DNA from: JAFGIG01 sp964397545
GTDB taxonomy: Bacteria > SDB-A
NCBI GenBank assembly: GCA_964397545.1
Contig: CAYNIW010000019.1
Coordinates: forward strand, 1-50,124
DNA: 50,124 nucleotides
Direction: 5' to 3'
Shown here in pieces: positions 7,972 through 16,745 of the stretch (positions are counted from its first letter, which is position 1; every line of letters starts with the position of its first letter). The notes under the pieces were generated by a model. It saw only the letters and a list, made by a program, of their open reading frames with translations. It searched no databases and was not told the DNA's origin. Made by a program: the position numbers and the translations under genes.

Positions 7972-9000
7972 ATGGAAAACAAAGATTTTCTTAAAGAATG
8001 TGTCAACCATATAGACATAAAAACTTTCGATTCAAAACCAATTCTTGACCAGTTCGGAAAAATGGCTTTTCAAGCGAGAAATATTTCGAGAGCATCCCTT
8101 ATTTTGGACCAGATGATAAAAGACACTGATTGCGCGGTGATTCTTTGTCTTGCCGGATCAATTTTCAGCGCGGGTCTGAAGAAAATTGTCATTGACCTCA
8201 TAGACTGCAACATTGCCGATGCAATAGTTTCCACCGGCGCAATAATAGTAGATCAGGATTTTTTCGAAGCGCTCGGTTTTAGACATTATCAAGGGACTCC
8301 CGCGGCAGACGACGACGAGCTGATGAATAACGCTATTGACAGAATATATGACACTTACATTGACGAAGACGAATTGAGGATTTGCGACGACACCATACGC
8401 AAGATAGCGGACTCAATTCAGCCGAAACCGTATTCTTCAAGAGAGTTCATAATGCTCATGGGAAAATATCTTCAGGAGAATGATCTCGGAAAAGAATCAG
8501 TAGTCAGGAAAGCTTACGAAAAAAAAGTGCCGGTATTCGTCCCGGCTTTCTCGGATTCTTCTGCAGGGTTCGGTCTTGTCCATCATCAGAGCATCAAAGG
8601 AAAATCTCAGAAAGTCTCGATAGATTCGGTCAAGGATTTTCTCGAATTGACAAAAGTTAAAATATTTTCCGGCGAAACGGGTCTTTTCATGATAGGCGGC
8701 GGAGTGCCGAAAAATTTCGCGCAAGATATCACGGTTTCCGCTGAAATTTTAGGAAAAGAAGTAAATATGCACAAATACGCAGTTCAGATAACAGTTGCCG
8801 ACGAAAGGGACGGAGGACTTTCCGGATCCACGCTCAAAGAAGCTCATTCCTGGGGAAAGGTGGATCAAGGGGCGGAACAGATGGTTTTTTCAGAAGCCAC
8901 GGTAGCTCTGCCTCTGATAGCAAGCTATGTTTATCACAGAAAAAACTGGCAGAAGAGAAAACCAAAAAAATACAACGAGGTCTTGGATGAAAATGAATAG
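7972..9000 (+). CDS. Deoxyhypusine synthase family enzyme
   Basis: A 342-residue homologue of deoxyhypusine synthase. Family marks are the NAD-binding CLAGSIFSAGLKKIVIDL strand, VSTGAIIVDQDF, FIGGG-type MIGGGVPKNFAQDI, and EAHSWGKV, where Lys296 matches the lysine that carries the aminobutyl intermediate in the eukaryotic enzyme. Bacteria lack eIF5A, so the product is more likely a free polyamine such as homospermidine or spermidine made by aminobutyl transfer from or to putrescine. That agrees with the neighbours: arginine decarboxylase and agmatinase follow and would supply putrescine. An AGGAG ribosome binding site precedes the ATG. The next gene starts inside its last 14 bases. Confidence 0.85.
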   Translation: MENKDFLKECVNHIDIKTFDSKPILDQFGKMAFQARNISRASLILDQMIKDTDCAVILCLAGSIFSAGLKKIVIDLIDCNIADAIVSTGAIIVDQDFFEALGFRHYQGTPAADDDELMNNAIDRIYDTYIDEDELRICDDTIRKIADSIQPKPYSSREFIMLMGKYLQENDLGKESVVRKAYEKKVPVFVPAFSDSSAGFGLVHHQSIKGKSQKVSIDSVKDFLELTKVKIFSGETGLFMIGGGVPKNFAQDITVSAEILGKEVNMHKYAVQITVADERDGGLSGSTLKEAHSWGKVDQGAEQMVFSEATVALPLIASYVYHRKNWQKRKPKKYNEVLDENE

Positions 9001-9553
9001 AGAAGCAATGGTCCCGAAGAAAGTTTTTCTGACAAACGGTGTCGGAGTTCACAAAGACATGCTCGCTTCTTTCGAATTGGCTCTGAGAGACGCGGGAATC
9101 GAGAAGTGCAATCTTGTTTATGTTTCGAGTATTCTTCCTCCGAAATGTAAAATAGTCTCACGCAATAAAGGGCTTATGCAGTTAAAAGAAGGTCAGCTGA
9201 CATACTGCGTAATGGCAAAAAACCAGACCAACGAGCCGAACAGACTCCTTTCTGCCGCTGTCGGCATGGCTATGACTAAAGGCTATGAACAGTATGGGTA
9301 TCTCTCCGAGCACCACGCGTTCGGACAGACTGAAAAGGCGGCAGGTGAATACGCTGAAGACTTGGCGGCTTCGATGCTTGCAACTACGCTCGGAATACAG
9401 TTCGACCCCAATCTCGCGTGGGACGAAAGAAAACAGGTTTATAAAGCCAGCGGCCACGTTTTCGTCACCAGACCAATTGCTCAGTCTGCCAGAGGAAATA
9501 AAGCCGGCTTGTGGACGACGGTTATCGCCGCGGCTGTTTTTCTTCTCGATTAG
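8987..9553 (+). CDS. Pyruvoyl-dependent arginine decarboxylase
   Basis: A 188-residue proenzyme converting arginine to agmatine. It has KVFLTNGVGVHKDMLASFELAL, CNLVYVSSILPP, VMAKNQTNEPNRL, GYLSEHHAFGQ, YAEDLAASMLATTLGI and GLWTTVIAAAVF, all signatures of the PvlArgDC family. Self-cleavage is expected between Ser47 and Ser48, leaving a beta chain and a pyruvoyl-capped alpha chain. The start at ATG 8987 was chosen because GAGG lies six bases upstream and the conserved core begins soon after; ATGs at 8993 and 9008 are alternatives, and a longer ORF starting at 8927 merely reads through the previous gene. It overlaps the deoxyhypusine synthase-like gene, so coupled translation is likely. Confidence 0.9.
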   Translation: MKMNREAMVPKKVFLTNGVGVHKDMLASFELALRDAGIEKCNLVYVSSILPPKCKIVSRNKGLMQLKEGQLTYCVMAKNQTNEPNRLLSAAVGMAMTKGYEQYGYLSEHHAFGQTEKAAGEYAEDLAASMLATTLGIQFDPNLAWDERKQVYKASGHVFVTRPIAQSARGNKAGLWTTVIAAAVFLLD

Positions 9554-9562
9554 GAGTATGGT

Positions 9563-10414
9563 ATCAAGGACAATAATTTCGGAAGCCTCGAGCCCAAGTA
9601 TTCTGAAAGAGGAGGTTCCGGAATAGTAGTAGTTCCGGTCCCTTTTGACTTGACCAGCTCATGGCTCAAAGGCTCTGATAAGGGGCCTGAAGCGATCATC
9701 GAAGCTTCAGCGAATATGGAGCTTTTTGACGCGGAAACGCGTTTTGAAGTTTACAGAAAAGGCATTTACACTGAAAAATCCATTTATGCCAAAAACACGA
9801 ATCAGATGGTCGAACTTGTCAGGAATAAGATATCCGAACATCTGTCTGAAGGCAGATTTCCCGTGACCGTAGGAGGAGAACATTCGGTTTCCATCGGTGT
9901 GTTCAAGGCATTCAGGGAATTATACGAAGGGTTAAGCGTTCTTCATCTCGACGCTCATTCCGACAGAAGAGACGTCTATGAAGGCGACAAATTTAATCAC
10001 GCCTGCGTAATAGCGAGAGCGGAGGAAGAAGGGCTGAAAGTCGTCTCGGCAGGCATAAGAAGCCTTGATATCTCGGAAAGGAGAATTCTTGACGATGAGA
10101 ATGTATTTCTTGCCGAAGAGATGAGAAAAGACACGGATTGGATAGAGAAAGCAGTCTCAAAATTGGACGAAAACGTATATGTCACTATTGATCTTGACGT
10201 TTTCGACCCTTCAGTCATTCCCTCGACCGGAACCCCGGAACCAGGAGGTCTGCTCTGGTATGATGTCCTCGATTTATTAAAGGCAGTTAGCGCTGTGAAA
10301 AAAGTCAGAGGATTCGATGTCGTCGAACTTAAACCCGACTGCAACAGACATTCTGAATTTACGGCGGCCAAACTTATCTATAAATTCCTGTCGTATATTT
10401 TTGTCGAGGATTGA
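9563..10414 (+). CDS. speB: Agmatinase (ureohydrolase), unusual start region
   Basis: A ureohydrolase that splits agmatine into putrescine and urea. Metal-site motifs are intact: GGEHSVSIG, HLDAHSDRRD, TIDLDVFDPSVIPSTGTPEPGG and DVVELKPD. The first canonical in-frame start is TTG 9650, but that would cut into the core: the upstream in-frame codons encode FGSLEPKYSERGGSGIVVVP, typical agmatinase N-terminal sequence. Reading upstream, no ATG, GTG or TTG occurs before the stop at 9551. ATG 9558 is one frame off. Either ATC 9563 is used (GGAG at 9553 is well spaced) or a one-base indel occurred near 9562. It completes an arginine-to-putrescine route with the two preceding genes. I place the start at 9563 provisionally. 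Confidence 0.85.
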   Translation: MKDNNFGSLEPKYSERGGSGIVVVPVPFDLTSSWLKGSDKGPEAIIEASANMELFDAETRFEVYRKGIYTEKSIYAKNTNQMVELVRNKISEHLSEGRFPVTVGGEHSVSIGVFKAFRELYEGLSVLHLDAHSDRRDVYEGDKFNHACVIARAEEEGLKVVSAGIRSLDISERRILDDENVFLAEEMRKDTDWIEKAVSKLDENVYVTIDLDVFDPSVIPSTGTPEPGGLLWYDVLDLLKAVSAVKKVRGFDVVELKPDCNRHSEFTAAKLIYKFLSYIFVED

Positions 10415-10966
10415 ATGCACAACCATATTGTCACATGGATTATCATACCTTTGTTAATCATGATCGCCAGAATAATTGACGTTTCAATAGGAACGGTCAG
10501 GATTATTTTTGTCGCCAGAGGCAGAGCCACGATAGCCGCAGTCCTCGGTTTTTTCGAGGTAGTGATATGGATTATCGCAATATCACAGGTTCTTGCGAAC
10601 CTGACTAATTTTTCTTGTTACTTGGGTTACGGCCTCGGTTTTGCAATAGGGAATATTCTGGGAATTAAGATAGAGAAAAAAATTGCATTCGGCCTTCAGA
10701 TGATAACGATTGTTACTGCAAATAAACTTGATGTTCTGCCTATGCTATTGAGAGACGAGGGCTACGGCGTGACGACGGTAAACGGCAAAGGAGCGAAAGG
10801 AGACGTCAAAATCATATATGCCGTAGTCGAGAGAAAAGACGTCCAAAACGTCATTGAGACAGTCAATTCCACAGAACCCGGAAGTTTTGTTACGGTGGAA
10901 GATATGGTGTCTCTGCACAGGGGTTACATAAAGGAGAGGCAAAACCTTTTCGGCAAGAGGAAATAG
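10415..10966 (+). CDS. UPF0316/DUF2179 membrane protein
   Basis: A 183-residue protein. Three hydrophobic segments in the first 90 residues (about 7-22, 35-60, 65-82) include ARIIDVSIGTVRIIFVARG, the hallmark of the UPF0316 (DUF5698) membrane domain. It is followed by a soluble DUF2179 domain (about residues 95-175) with GYGVTTVNGKGAKGDVKIIYAVVERKD. DUF2179 domains are thought to bind a small ligand, as in YitT-type membrane proteins; the transported or sensed molecule is unknown. The ATG follows the agmatinase stop with no gap, so it belongs to the polyamine operon. A role in polyamine movement or sensing is a guess from position only. Confidence 0.85.
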   Translation: MHNHIVTWIIIPLLIMIARIIDVSIGTVRIIFVARGRATIAAVLGFFEVVIWIIAISQVLANLTNFSCYLGYGLGFAIGNILGIKIEKKIAFGLQMITIVTANKLDVLPMLLRDEGYGVTTVNGKGAKGDVKIIYAVVERKDVQNVIETVNSTEPGSFVTVEDMVSLHRGYIKERQNLFGKRK

Positions 10967-10978
10967 AGGAGATAAAAG

Positions 10979-11446
10979 ATGAAAGAAAACAAAGAATTCG
11001 CAACATATTTTGTTGAAAGTCAGAATATATATTTTCTTGAAGGAAGAGAAAAGAGTGAAATTATTGAGGAACTTCTCTCCAAAATCCCAAAAGAAAATTT
11101 CAAAAATTTTGAGGAAGTCAAAAATGAACTTGTAAAAAGAGAAGAGCTGATGTCAACCGGCATCGGGCTCGGAATAGCTTTCCCACACATTGGATCCGTG
11201 AATGTAGATAAAATGTCCGTAAGCGTCGGCATACTGAAAAACGGGGTGGAGTGGGGTTCAATAGACGAAAAGCCCGTCAAGATAGTCATATTAATCGTTT
11301 ATCCTTCTAAGAAAAGAACGGAGTATCTGACGCTGATCTCAAAACTGAGTTCAGTCCTCAAAGAAGACATGAATAGAAACAGGATAGAAAAATCACAGGA
11401 CAGCGAAGAAATATTCGAAACATTGACAAAAAATCTGATAATATAG
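10979..11446 (+). CDS. PTS EIIA type-2 (PtsN-like) domain protein
   Basis: A 155-residue fructose/mannitol-type EIIA domain. Key features are KSEIIEELLSKI, REELMSTGIGLGIAFPHIG with His70 as the phosphorylation site, the VSVGIL strand, and LIVYPSKKRTEYLTLISKLSSVL. Stand-alone EIIA proteins of this kind (PtsN-like) usually regulate rather than transport sugar. No EI, HPr, HPr kinase or EIIB/C gene is in the window. It is 12 bases downstream of the UPF0316 gene with an AGGAG ribosome binding site, so it is likely the last gene of the polyamine operon. Confidence 0.88.
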   Translation: MKENKEFATYFVESQNIYFLEGREKSEIIEELLSKIPKENFKNFEEVKNELVKREELMSTGIGLGIAFPHIGSVNVDKMSVSVGILKNGVEWGSIDEKPVKIVILIVYPSKKRTEYLTLISKLSSVLKEDMNRNRIEKSQDSEEIFETLTKNLII

Positions 11447-11488
11447 CATAGAAGACCGATATAAAAACTGAATTAAGGGAGCGCTATC

Positions 11489-12322
11489 ATGTTTGGTTTT
11501 TCTTTGGCAGTGTTCTGTTTTCTTTCGACAGTCAATTTTTTGCCCGGCGCAGATTTCCAGTGGACAGTTCAGTTGATGTCTTTCAAAGATCCGGTTTACG
11601 GCAACGAAAGAATTGATGAAATCAATGAAATTCTCGAAGAACTGAATATTTCCGCCACAGGTTCTTATGCTCGTTTTTTTACCGTTCAGGGCGTCCATGA
11701 AAACGAACGGGTTTACAGATTGTGCGCGGGTGTTTTCAGTGATTATGAAAAAGCCTCCGAAACCGCTTACAGACTGAGGTTGAGAGGAGTTCCCGGCTTC
11801 GCAAAAAAAATAATCGGCGCTTCTTGTGAATTGTGGCTAAGCTCATCGGTTGAAAAAGACCGGATACTTCTCGGACAGAATCATTGGGTTGAAATCTACG
11901 AACCCGGAGAGATCTTTTGGATGAGTGAAAGATCGTATGTTTCGGACAGGGAAAGATTCGCGGCGCTGGTTTACTCAAACGGAACTGGTTACGAAGGAGA
12001 GGGAGAAAATCTTTTACTGCTAAAAATCCCGACGCTTGAAGAATCCGTAATCCTGATTGACGGAAGAATGATTACAGTTTCCTTTTGGCATGACAGCGAA
12101 GAACAAACAGACCTCGCCGTAATAGAGCTCATAAGCGGAGCGACAGCTTTTGACAACGAAGTGGTAATATTAAATTGCGGAACTCGCGAGATAATAAAAA
12201 GATACGAACACGGTTCTGTAGAATCATACAACACGGATTCAGGCGTTTTAAACGTCATTTTTATGTCAATGGACGAGACTGAATGCGGAAATATTCAAGT
12301 GCCTTTGTCTGATTTGCGATGA
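11489..12322 (+). CDS. Exported protein with SPOR-like domain
   Basis: A 277-residue protein. Residues 1-22 form a hydrophobic signal peptide ending near FLPGADF. Residues 25-110 look like a SPOR domain: QWTVQLMSFKD at the start, a repeat of strand-helix-strand units, RVYRLCAGVFSDYEKASETAYRL and GVPGFAKKI. SPOR domains bind denuded peptidoglycan strands at division septa in the periplasm. The remaining 165 residues are beta-rich and not recognised. A GGGAG ribosome binding site precedes the ATG. It lies 42 bases after the EIIA gene and could be in the same transcript. The SPOR call rests on pattern only. Confidence 0.6.
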   Translation: MFGFSLAVFCFLSTVNFLPGADFQWTVQLMSFKDPVYGNERIDEINEILEELNISATGSYARFFTVQGVHENERVYRLCAGVFSDYEKASETAYRLRLRGVPGFAKKIIGASCELWLSSSVEKDRILLGQNHWVEIYEPGEIFWMSERSYVSDRERFAALVYSNGTGYEGEGENLLLLKIPTLEESVILIDGRMITVSFWHDSEEQTDLAVIELISGATAFDNEVVILNCGTREIIKRYEHGSVESYNTDSGVLNVIFMSMDETECGNIQVPLSDLR

Positions 12323-12397
12323 AGTGAATTATTGTAAGTTAACTTTCCACAGAAATAAAAAAACAAATCATATAAGCGGAAGTAAAGGAAGGCTTCT

Positions 12398-15300
12398 TTG
12401 AGCGTTTTTGTCCCTGAACTAATCCTGAAAGAATTTTTGGAGGGAAAAACAAAGGGACTTATCAAAGGCGCGGTCATGTCGGTGGATATAATAGGCTTCA
12501 CGGAAATGATGAGCAAGCTTATTGAACTTGGGAAAGAAGGGACGGAGATGATCTCTGAGATGACGACGCAGTTATTCGACAGAGCGCTTGATGTCATTTA
12601 TCCCCGAAGAGGGTTTGTCTCATATTTCGCCGGAGATTCTTTAACTGCAGTATTCAGCTCCGAAAAATCTGAAACTGTCAATTCCCGAAACTGTTTAGAA
12701 GCGGCGTTTGAAATCCAGAAAATATTCAAGATTGACAACACTTTCATAACGAGAGTCGGAAATTTTACTTTTACTTCGAGGATAGGTCTGTCCTACGGAG
12801 ATGTTTTTTGGAGCGTAGCAGAGCACGGAGGTGAAAGAGTTTTAATTTTCCGCGGAAAAGCCCTTAAAGACTCTGTAAGCGCGCAGAAGACATCCTCTCC
12901 GGGGGTCATCAGCGCGGAAAAGAAATTTTTCAGTATTTCGGGAACTCAAGACAAAGCTCTTTGGTCCGGAGCAGGCGAATATTATTTTTTAGACGGAACA
13001 AACGAAAAATTTTCGGTGAAAACAGCAAGCTCAGAAATTTCCGTGTTTTCAGAACATTTGACGGAAAGTTTTGTCGGTAAAGCCGAATTGAAATTTCAAT
13101 CGCCGGAATTCAGAGAAGTCATTCCTGTTTTTGTTTCATGCGAAAATGAAGAAGAAACCGAAGAAGTTGTAGTATCAATGCTTTCATTAAAAAAAGAATA
13201 CGGTTTTTCTCATCCTCACGTAGATTACGGGCCTGAAGGACCCGTGATTTTAGTCTTTTTCGGCGCGCCGACGTCTTATGAACACATGGAATCAAGAGCG
13301 TTAAATTTTTTATTAGCCCTTAAAGAGAAAAACTTCAGCGTAAAGTGCGGAGCCACAAAAGGAACATGCTACTGCGGTTTCAACGGAGGTTCTCGTCGGA
13401 GAGAGTTCACATGCCTCGGAGATGCTACTAACATAGCTTCGCGTATCATGAATGCCGCGCCTCCGGGAAGCATATATGTCGATGATAAAATTGCCCGATC
13501 CAAAGCTTTTAGATTTGAATGGGTAGGAGAATATTTTTTCAAAGGGAAAAAGTTCAAAACTTCTACATATTCCTTAACCGGCGCGGTTAAAGAGGCACAG
13601 GAGTCATTTTACGGGAAGATGATAGGAAGGGAAGAAGAAAAAGCACAGCTGATGAATATTATAAAAAATATAGAGACCACAGAAAGCGCCGGAGCAGTTC
13701 TTATTGAAGGAGAACCGGGGGTCGGCAAAACCCGTCTCGTTTCTGAAGTTAAAAAAGAACTATTGTCAAATAGCGTTTTGAAGAATAACTTGACATGGAT
13801 TTACGTTCAGTGCGACGAACTTTTCAGAAAAAGTTTCGGCCCTGCCGGCAATATTATCCGAAGAGCTCTTAATAGGGATGGGAATAAAACATCGGACTTT
13901 GATAGAGCTGATTTTGATAAGAAATTTTCGGAATTTCTCGAAAATGTAAAAAACCCCCTTCTGAAAGAGGAATTGAGAAAACAAAAGCACATCTTTGCCG
14001 ATATTTGCGGTATAAAGATGAAAAGAAAGTATTTTGACATGCTTCCCGAAAACGAAATGTTTGAAACGGTTGTCTCTTCTTTGGAAAATTTCATTAAAGG
14101 ATTGTCGACGATAAAACCCCTCGTCGTCGAAATAGACGACATTCAGTGGATAGACGAGGATACGATCGCGTTATTGAGAAAACTCTTTACGGATTCACGG
14201 GGATACCCCTTTGTTTTAATCGCGGAAAAAAGACTGCCGGAGCGATATCAGGAAAAATGTCTTTTTGACCAAAAATACTTAAAAAAACGCATAGTTCTGC
14301 GGAATTTCTGCCTGACGGATACAGCTCTACTGATGAGAACCGTCAAGCCGGAAATGATAATCGGGAGCTCTTTTCTCGATTTTGTTGAAAAATTGAGCGG
14401 AGGGAATCCTTTTTTCATCGAACAGATAATAGCTTACGTGTCCGAAAGAGGTATTGATACGGAAAATTTTGACGAGAAAAAACTCAAATTTGAAATCCCG
14501 CCGGATGTAAACAACCTCATTATTTCGCGAATTGATAAAATGCCGTCTGGCCTTAAAAATACTGTGAAAACCGCGTCAGTTCTCGGCGCTGAATTTTCGC
14601 CTGAAATCCTCAGTGAAATGATGAAAAGCAGTGAAATTGACGAATATCTTTCGGAAGGAGAGAGACAGTATATCTGGATCAAGAAATCCGACACAGGATA
14701 TCTTTTCAGACACGCTATGATAAGAGAAGCCCTTTACGGAATGCAGATGAAAAAAGAGCTGAAAACCCTTCATTATCTGGCGGCGAAGTCAATAGAAAAA
14801 ACACATAAAAGAGCCGTTAAAAACCATTCCCTCGAGATAGCTTATCATTATGAGAAAGCGGGAGATGAAATAAAATCTTTCAACTTTTACAAACTCGCGG
14901 TCGAACACGCAGTCAGGTATTTCAGAAGCGCTGAGGCTGTAAGCAGTTTAGGAAATTTACTTGAGTTGCTGGAGAAAAGAATATCTCTTGCATCAAACAA
15001 AAGAGAACCAATAAAAGAAAAAATTACTTATTTGCTGAAAAAAGCCCGGATTCAGTATTCGTCCGGAGCATGGAAAGAAAGCGTGGAGACATGGCAAGAA
15101 GCTCTCGAGTTGTCCGGCGCAATAAAAGATCTCAGTCTTAAAATCAGCATCCTTTTGAAACTGAGCGATTCTTTTCTGAAAGCCGGAGATATTATGAAAG
15201 CATACGATTACCTGAAAAAAGCTAAACGACTTGGGAAAAAATCAGAATCAGCAGAGATGTGGGCTAAAATTGAAAATCATCTGGGAGCATATCTCTGCGA

Positions 15301-16396
15301 GAGAGGTAAATACGATGAAGCCCTTGAACATTACCGCTCAAGCCAGAAAGTTTACTCGCGGCTGAAAAAGACGGAAGAGGCGACAAAAGTCTCAGGCAAC
15401 ATTGGTCTTGTGTGTTATTATCAGGGGCAATACGACAGAGCTGAAAAATTCATAAAAAAGCACATTGAAGAGGCGAAAAAAAGCAAAAATGTGTATCAGC
15501 AATTGAGAGGGATGGGAAATCTTGGGCTTGTGTATGATGACACCGGTGAATACGGCAGAGCTGTTTCGATATACTCTCAGGTCATTAAAATATCAAAGAA
15601 AACAGGTTTCAGGCACACAGAAGCGAATACTTACGGAAATCTCGCAGGAGTTTATTTCGCTCTCGGAAAATTCGAAAAAGCGCTTGAGTATTACAGAAAG
15701 CAGACCAATTTATCGCGCGAAATCTCCGATGACACGGGCGTTTATTTCCCCCTAATCAATATTGCGTCAATTTACATCACAAAAGGCAAATTCGAAGAAG
15801 CGGAAAAAAATTTAGATGAATTCAGGGAATACTCTTTGAGATCGCGCGACAAGAGAAGTTACGCTGTTTGCATGGGAGTTAGGGCAAAGATGGAATGGAG
15901 GCGGGGTGATACAGGGCAAGCGCTGAGATTATATACTCAAGCAGTGGCAAAGCTCGATAAAATGAAAGTCAGGTATTATGCATGCTATTTCAGGGCTGAA
16001 AAGGCTTTTCTGCTCGCAGAGCTCAAAAAATTCAAACGCGCTCTGAACGCTCTCGGTGAAACAACTTATGAAGCGGAGGCTTTGAGAATAAAAGATATAG
16101 CGTCCGTGGCAAAAATGACGGAATTCGCCTGCGGGCTGGCTCTTGCAGATAACAGAAAAAGAAAAGAAGAGTTTCTAAAAAAAATCTTAATAATCGCGGA
16201 AAAAGAAAAAGATAAAACCGCCAGATCAAAACTTTTTTTCCTCACTTGGTCGGCATTGAAATTTTCACGCGTAAAAAATTCCGGAATAGACGAAGATGTT
16301 TTTCGAAAAAAAGCATTAAAATCATTCAGGTCAGAATACAAGAAAGGAGGTAATGAAGAATGCACCTACTACATGAGAAAGCTTGTAAAGACTTAA
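12398..16396 (+). CDS. Class III cyclase / AAA ATPase / TPR signalling protein
   Basis: A 1332-residue multidomain protein. Residues 20-185 are a nucleotide cyclase homology domain (AVMSVDIIGFTEMM, with Asp30 as a metal ligand; YFAGDSLTAVF). A second domain (about 235-400) has GCYxG-like TCYCGF and CLGDATNIASRIMNAAPPG, the usual end of the cyclase fold, but its first metal-binding strand is not clear. The AAA_16-type ATPase follows with Walker A GEPGVGKT (438-445) and Walker B VVEIDDIQWIDE (Asp580/581). The C-terminal half, about 830-1240, holds several TPR units such as YDEALEHYRSSQKVYSRL. The architecture matches soluble adenylyl cyclase-like/LuxR-type STAND regulators. TTG start with AGGAAGG upstream. 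Product (cAMP or cGMP) not assigned. Confidence 0.85.
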   Translation: MSVFVPELILKEFLEGKTKGLIKGAVMSVDIIGFTEMMSKLIELGKEGTEMISEMTTQLFDRALDVIYPRRGFVSYFAGDSLTAVFSSEKSETVNSRNCLEAAFEIQKIFKIDNTFITRVGNFTFTSRIGLSYGDVFWSVAEHGGERVLIFRGKALKDSVSAQKTSSPGVISAEKKFFSISGTQDKALWSGAGEYYFLDGTNEKFSVKTASSEISVFSEHLTESFVGKAELKFQSPEFREVIPVFVSCENEEETEEVVVSMLSLKKEYGFSHPHVDYGPEGPVILVFFGAPTSYEHMESRALNFLLALKEKNFSVKCGATKGTCYCGFNGGSRRREFTCLGDATNIASRIMNAAPPGSIYVDDKIARSKAFRFEWVGEYFFKGKKFKTSTYSLTGAVKEAQESFYGKMIGREEEKAQLMNIIKNIETTESAGAVLIEGEPGVGKTRLVSEVKKELLSNSVLKNNLTWIYVQCDELFRKSFGPAGNIIRRALNRDGNKTSDFDRADFDKKFSEFLENVKNPLLKEELRKQKHIFADICGIKMKRKYFDMLPENEMFETVVSSLENFIKGLSTIKPLVVEIDDIQWIDEDTIALLRKLFTDSRGYPFVLIAEKRLPERYQEKCLFDQKYLKKRIVLRNFCLTDTALLMRTVKPEMIIGSSFLDFVEKLSGGNPFFIEQIIAYVSERGIDTENFDEKKLKFEIPPDVNNLIISRIDKMPSGLKNTVKTASVLGAEFSPEILSEMMKSSEIDEYLSEGERQYIWIKKSDTGYLFRHAMIREALYGMQMKKELKTLHYLAAKSIEKTHKRAVKNHSLEIAYHYEKAGDEIKSFNFYKLAVEHAVRYFRSAEAVSSLGNLLELLEKRISLASNKREPIKEKITYLLKKARIQYSSGAWKESVETWQEALELSGAIKDLSLKISILLKLSDSFLKAGDIMKAYDYLKKAKRLGKKSESAEMWAKIENHLGAYLCERGKYDEALEHYRSSQKVYSRLKKTEEATKVSGNIGLVCYYQGQYDRAEKFIKKHIEEAKKSKNVYQQLRGMGNLGLVYDDTGEYGRAVSIYSQVIKISKKTGFRHTEANTYGNLAGVYFALGKFEKALEYYRKQTNLSREISDDTGVYFPLINIASIYITKGKFEEAEKNLDEFREYSLRSRDKRSYAVCMGVRAKMEWRRGDTGQALRLYTQAVAKLDKMKVRYYACYFRAEKAFLLAELKKFKRALNALGETTYEAEALRIKDIASVAKMTEFACGLALADNRKRKEEFLKKILIIAEKEKDKTARSKLFFLTWSALKFSRVKNSGIDEDVFRKKALKSFRSEYKKGGNEECTYYMRKLVKT

Positions 16397-16406
16397 AAGC
16401 GGCGGA

Positions 16407-16745
16407 ATGAAAACTATTCTCGTCTATATAACAGCTCCGGATAGAGACGAAGCCGTTAAAATTGCCGAAACACTGGTGTCGAAAAAACTTGCCGCGTGCG
16501 CGAATATTTTAAATGGTGTAAATTCCGTTTATCACTGGAAAGGGAAAATCGAAAAATCAGAAGAATCCGTCGTCATAGTGAAGACGACATCCGAATTGCT
16601 AGAAGAACTCACGAGCGAGACGTTGAAAATTCACAGTTACGAGTGCCCCTGCGTCACCTCTTTTGAAATCTCCGGCGGGAATGAGAATTTTTTGAGGTGG
16701 ATTGAAGAAAGCGTAAAAAAAAATCAGGTCTCGCGGAAGAAATAA
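16407..16745 (+). CDS. cutA: Divalent ion tolerance protein CutA1
   Basis: A 112-residue CutA1 protein, a small cytoplasmic trimer with a ferredoxin-like fold linked to divalent metal tolerance. Features are ITAPDRDEAVKIAETLVSKKLAACANI, the VNSVYHWKGKIEKSEESVVIVKT strand pair, and IHSYECPCVTSFEI near the end. The length is standard. It begins ten bases after the cyclase gene stop and overlaps the end of the fumarase beta-subunit gene on the other strand by about 20 bases. Confidence 0.93.
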   Translation: MKTILVYITAPDRDEAVKIAETLVSKKLAACANILNGVNSVYHWKGKIEKSEESVVIVKTTSELLEELTSETLKIHSYECPCVTSFEISGGNENFLRWIEESVKKNQVSRKK

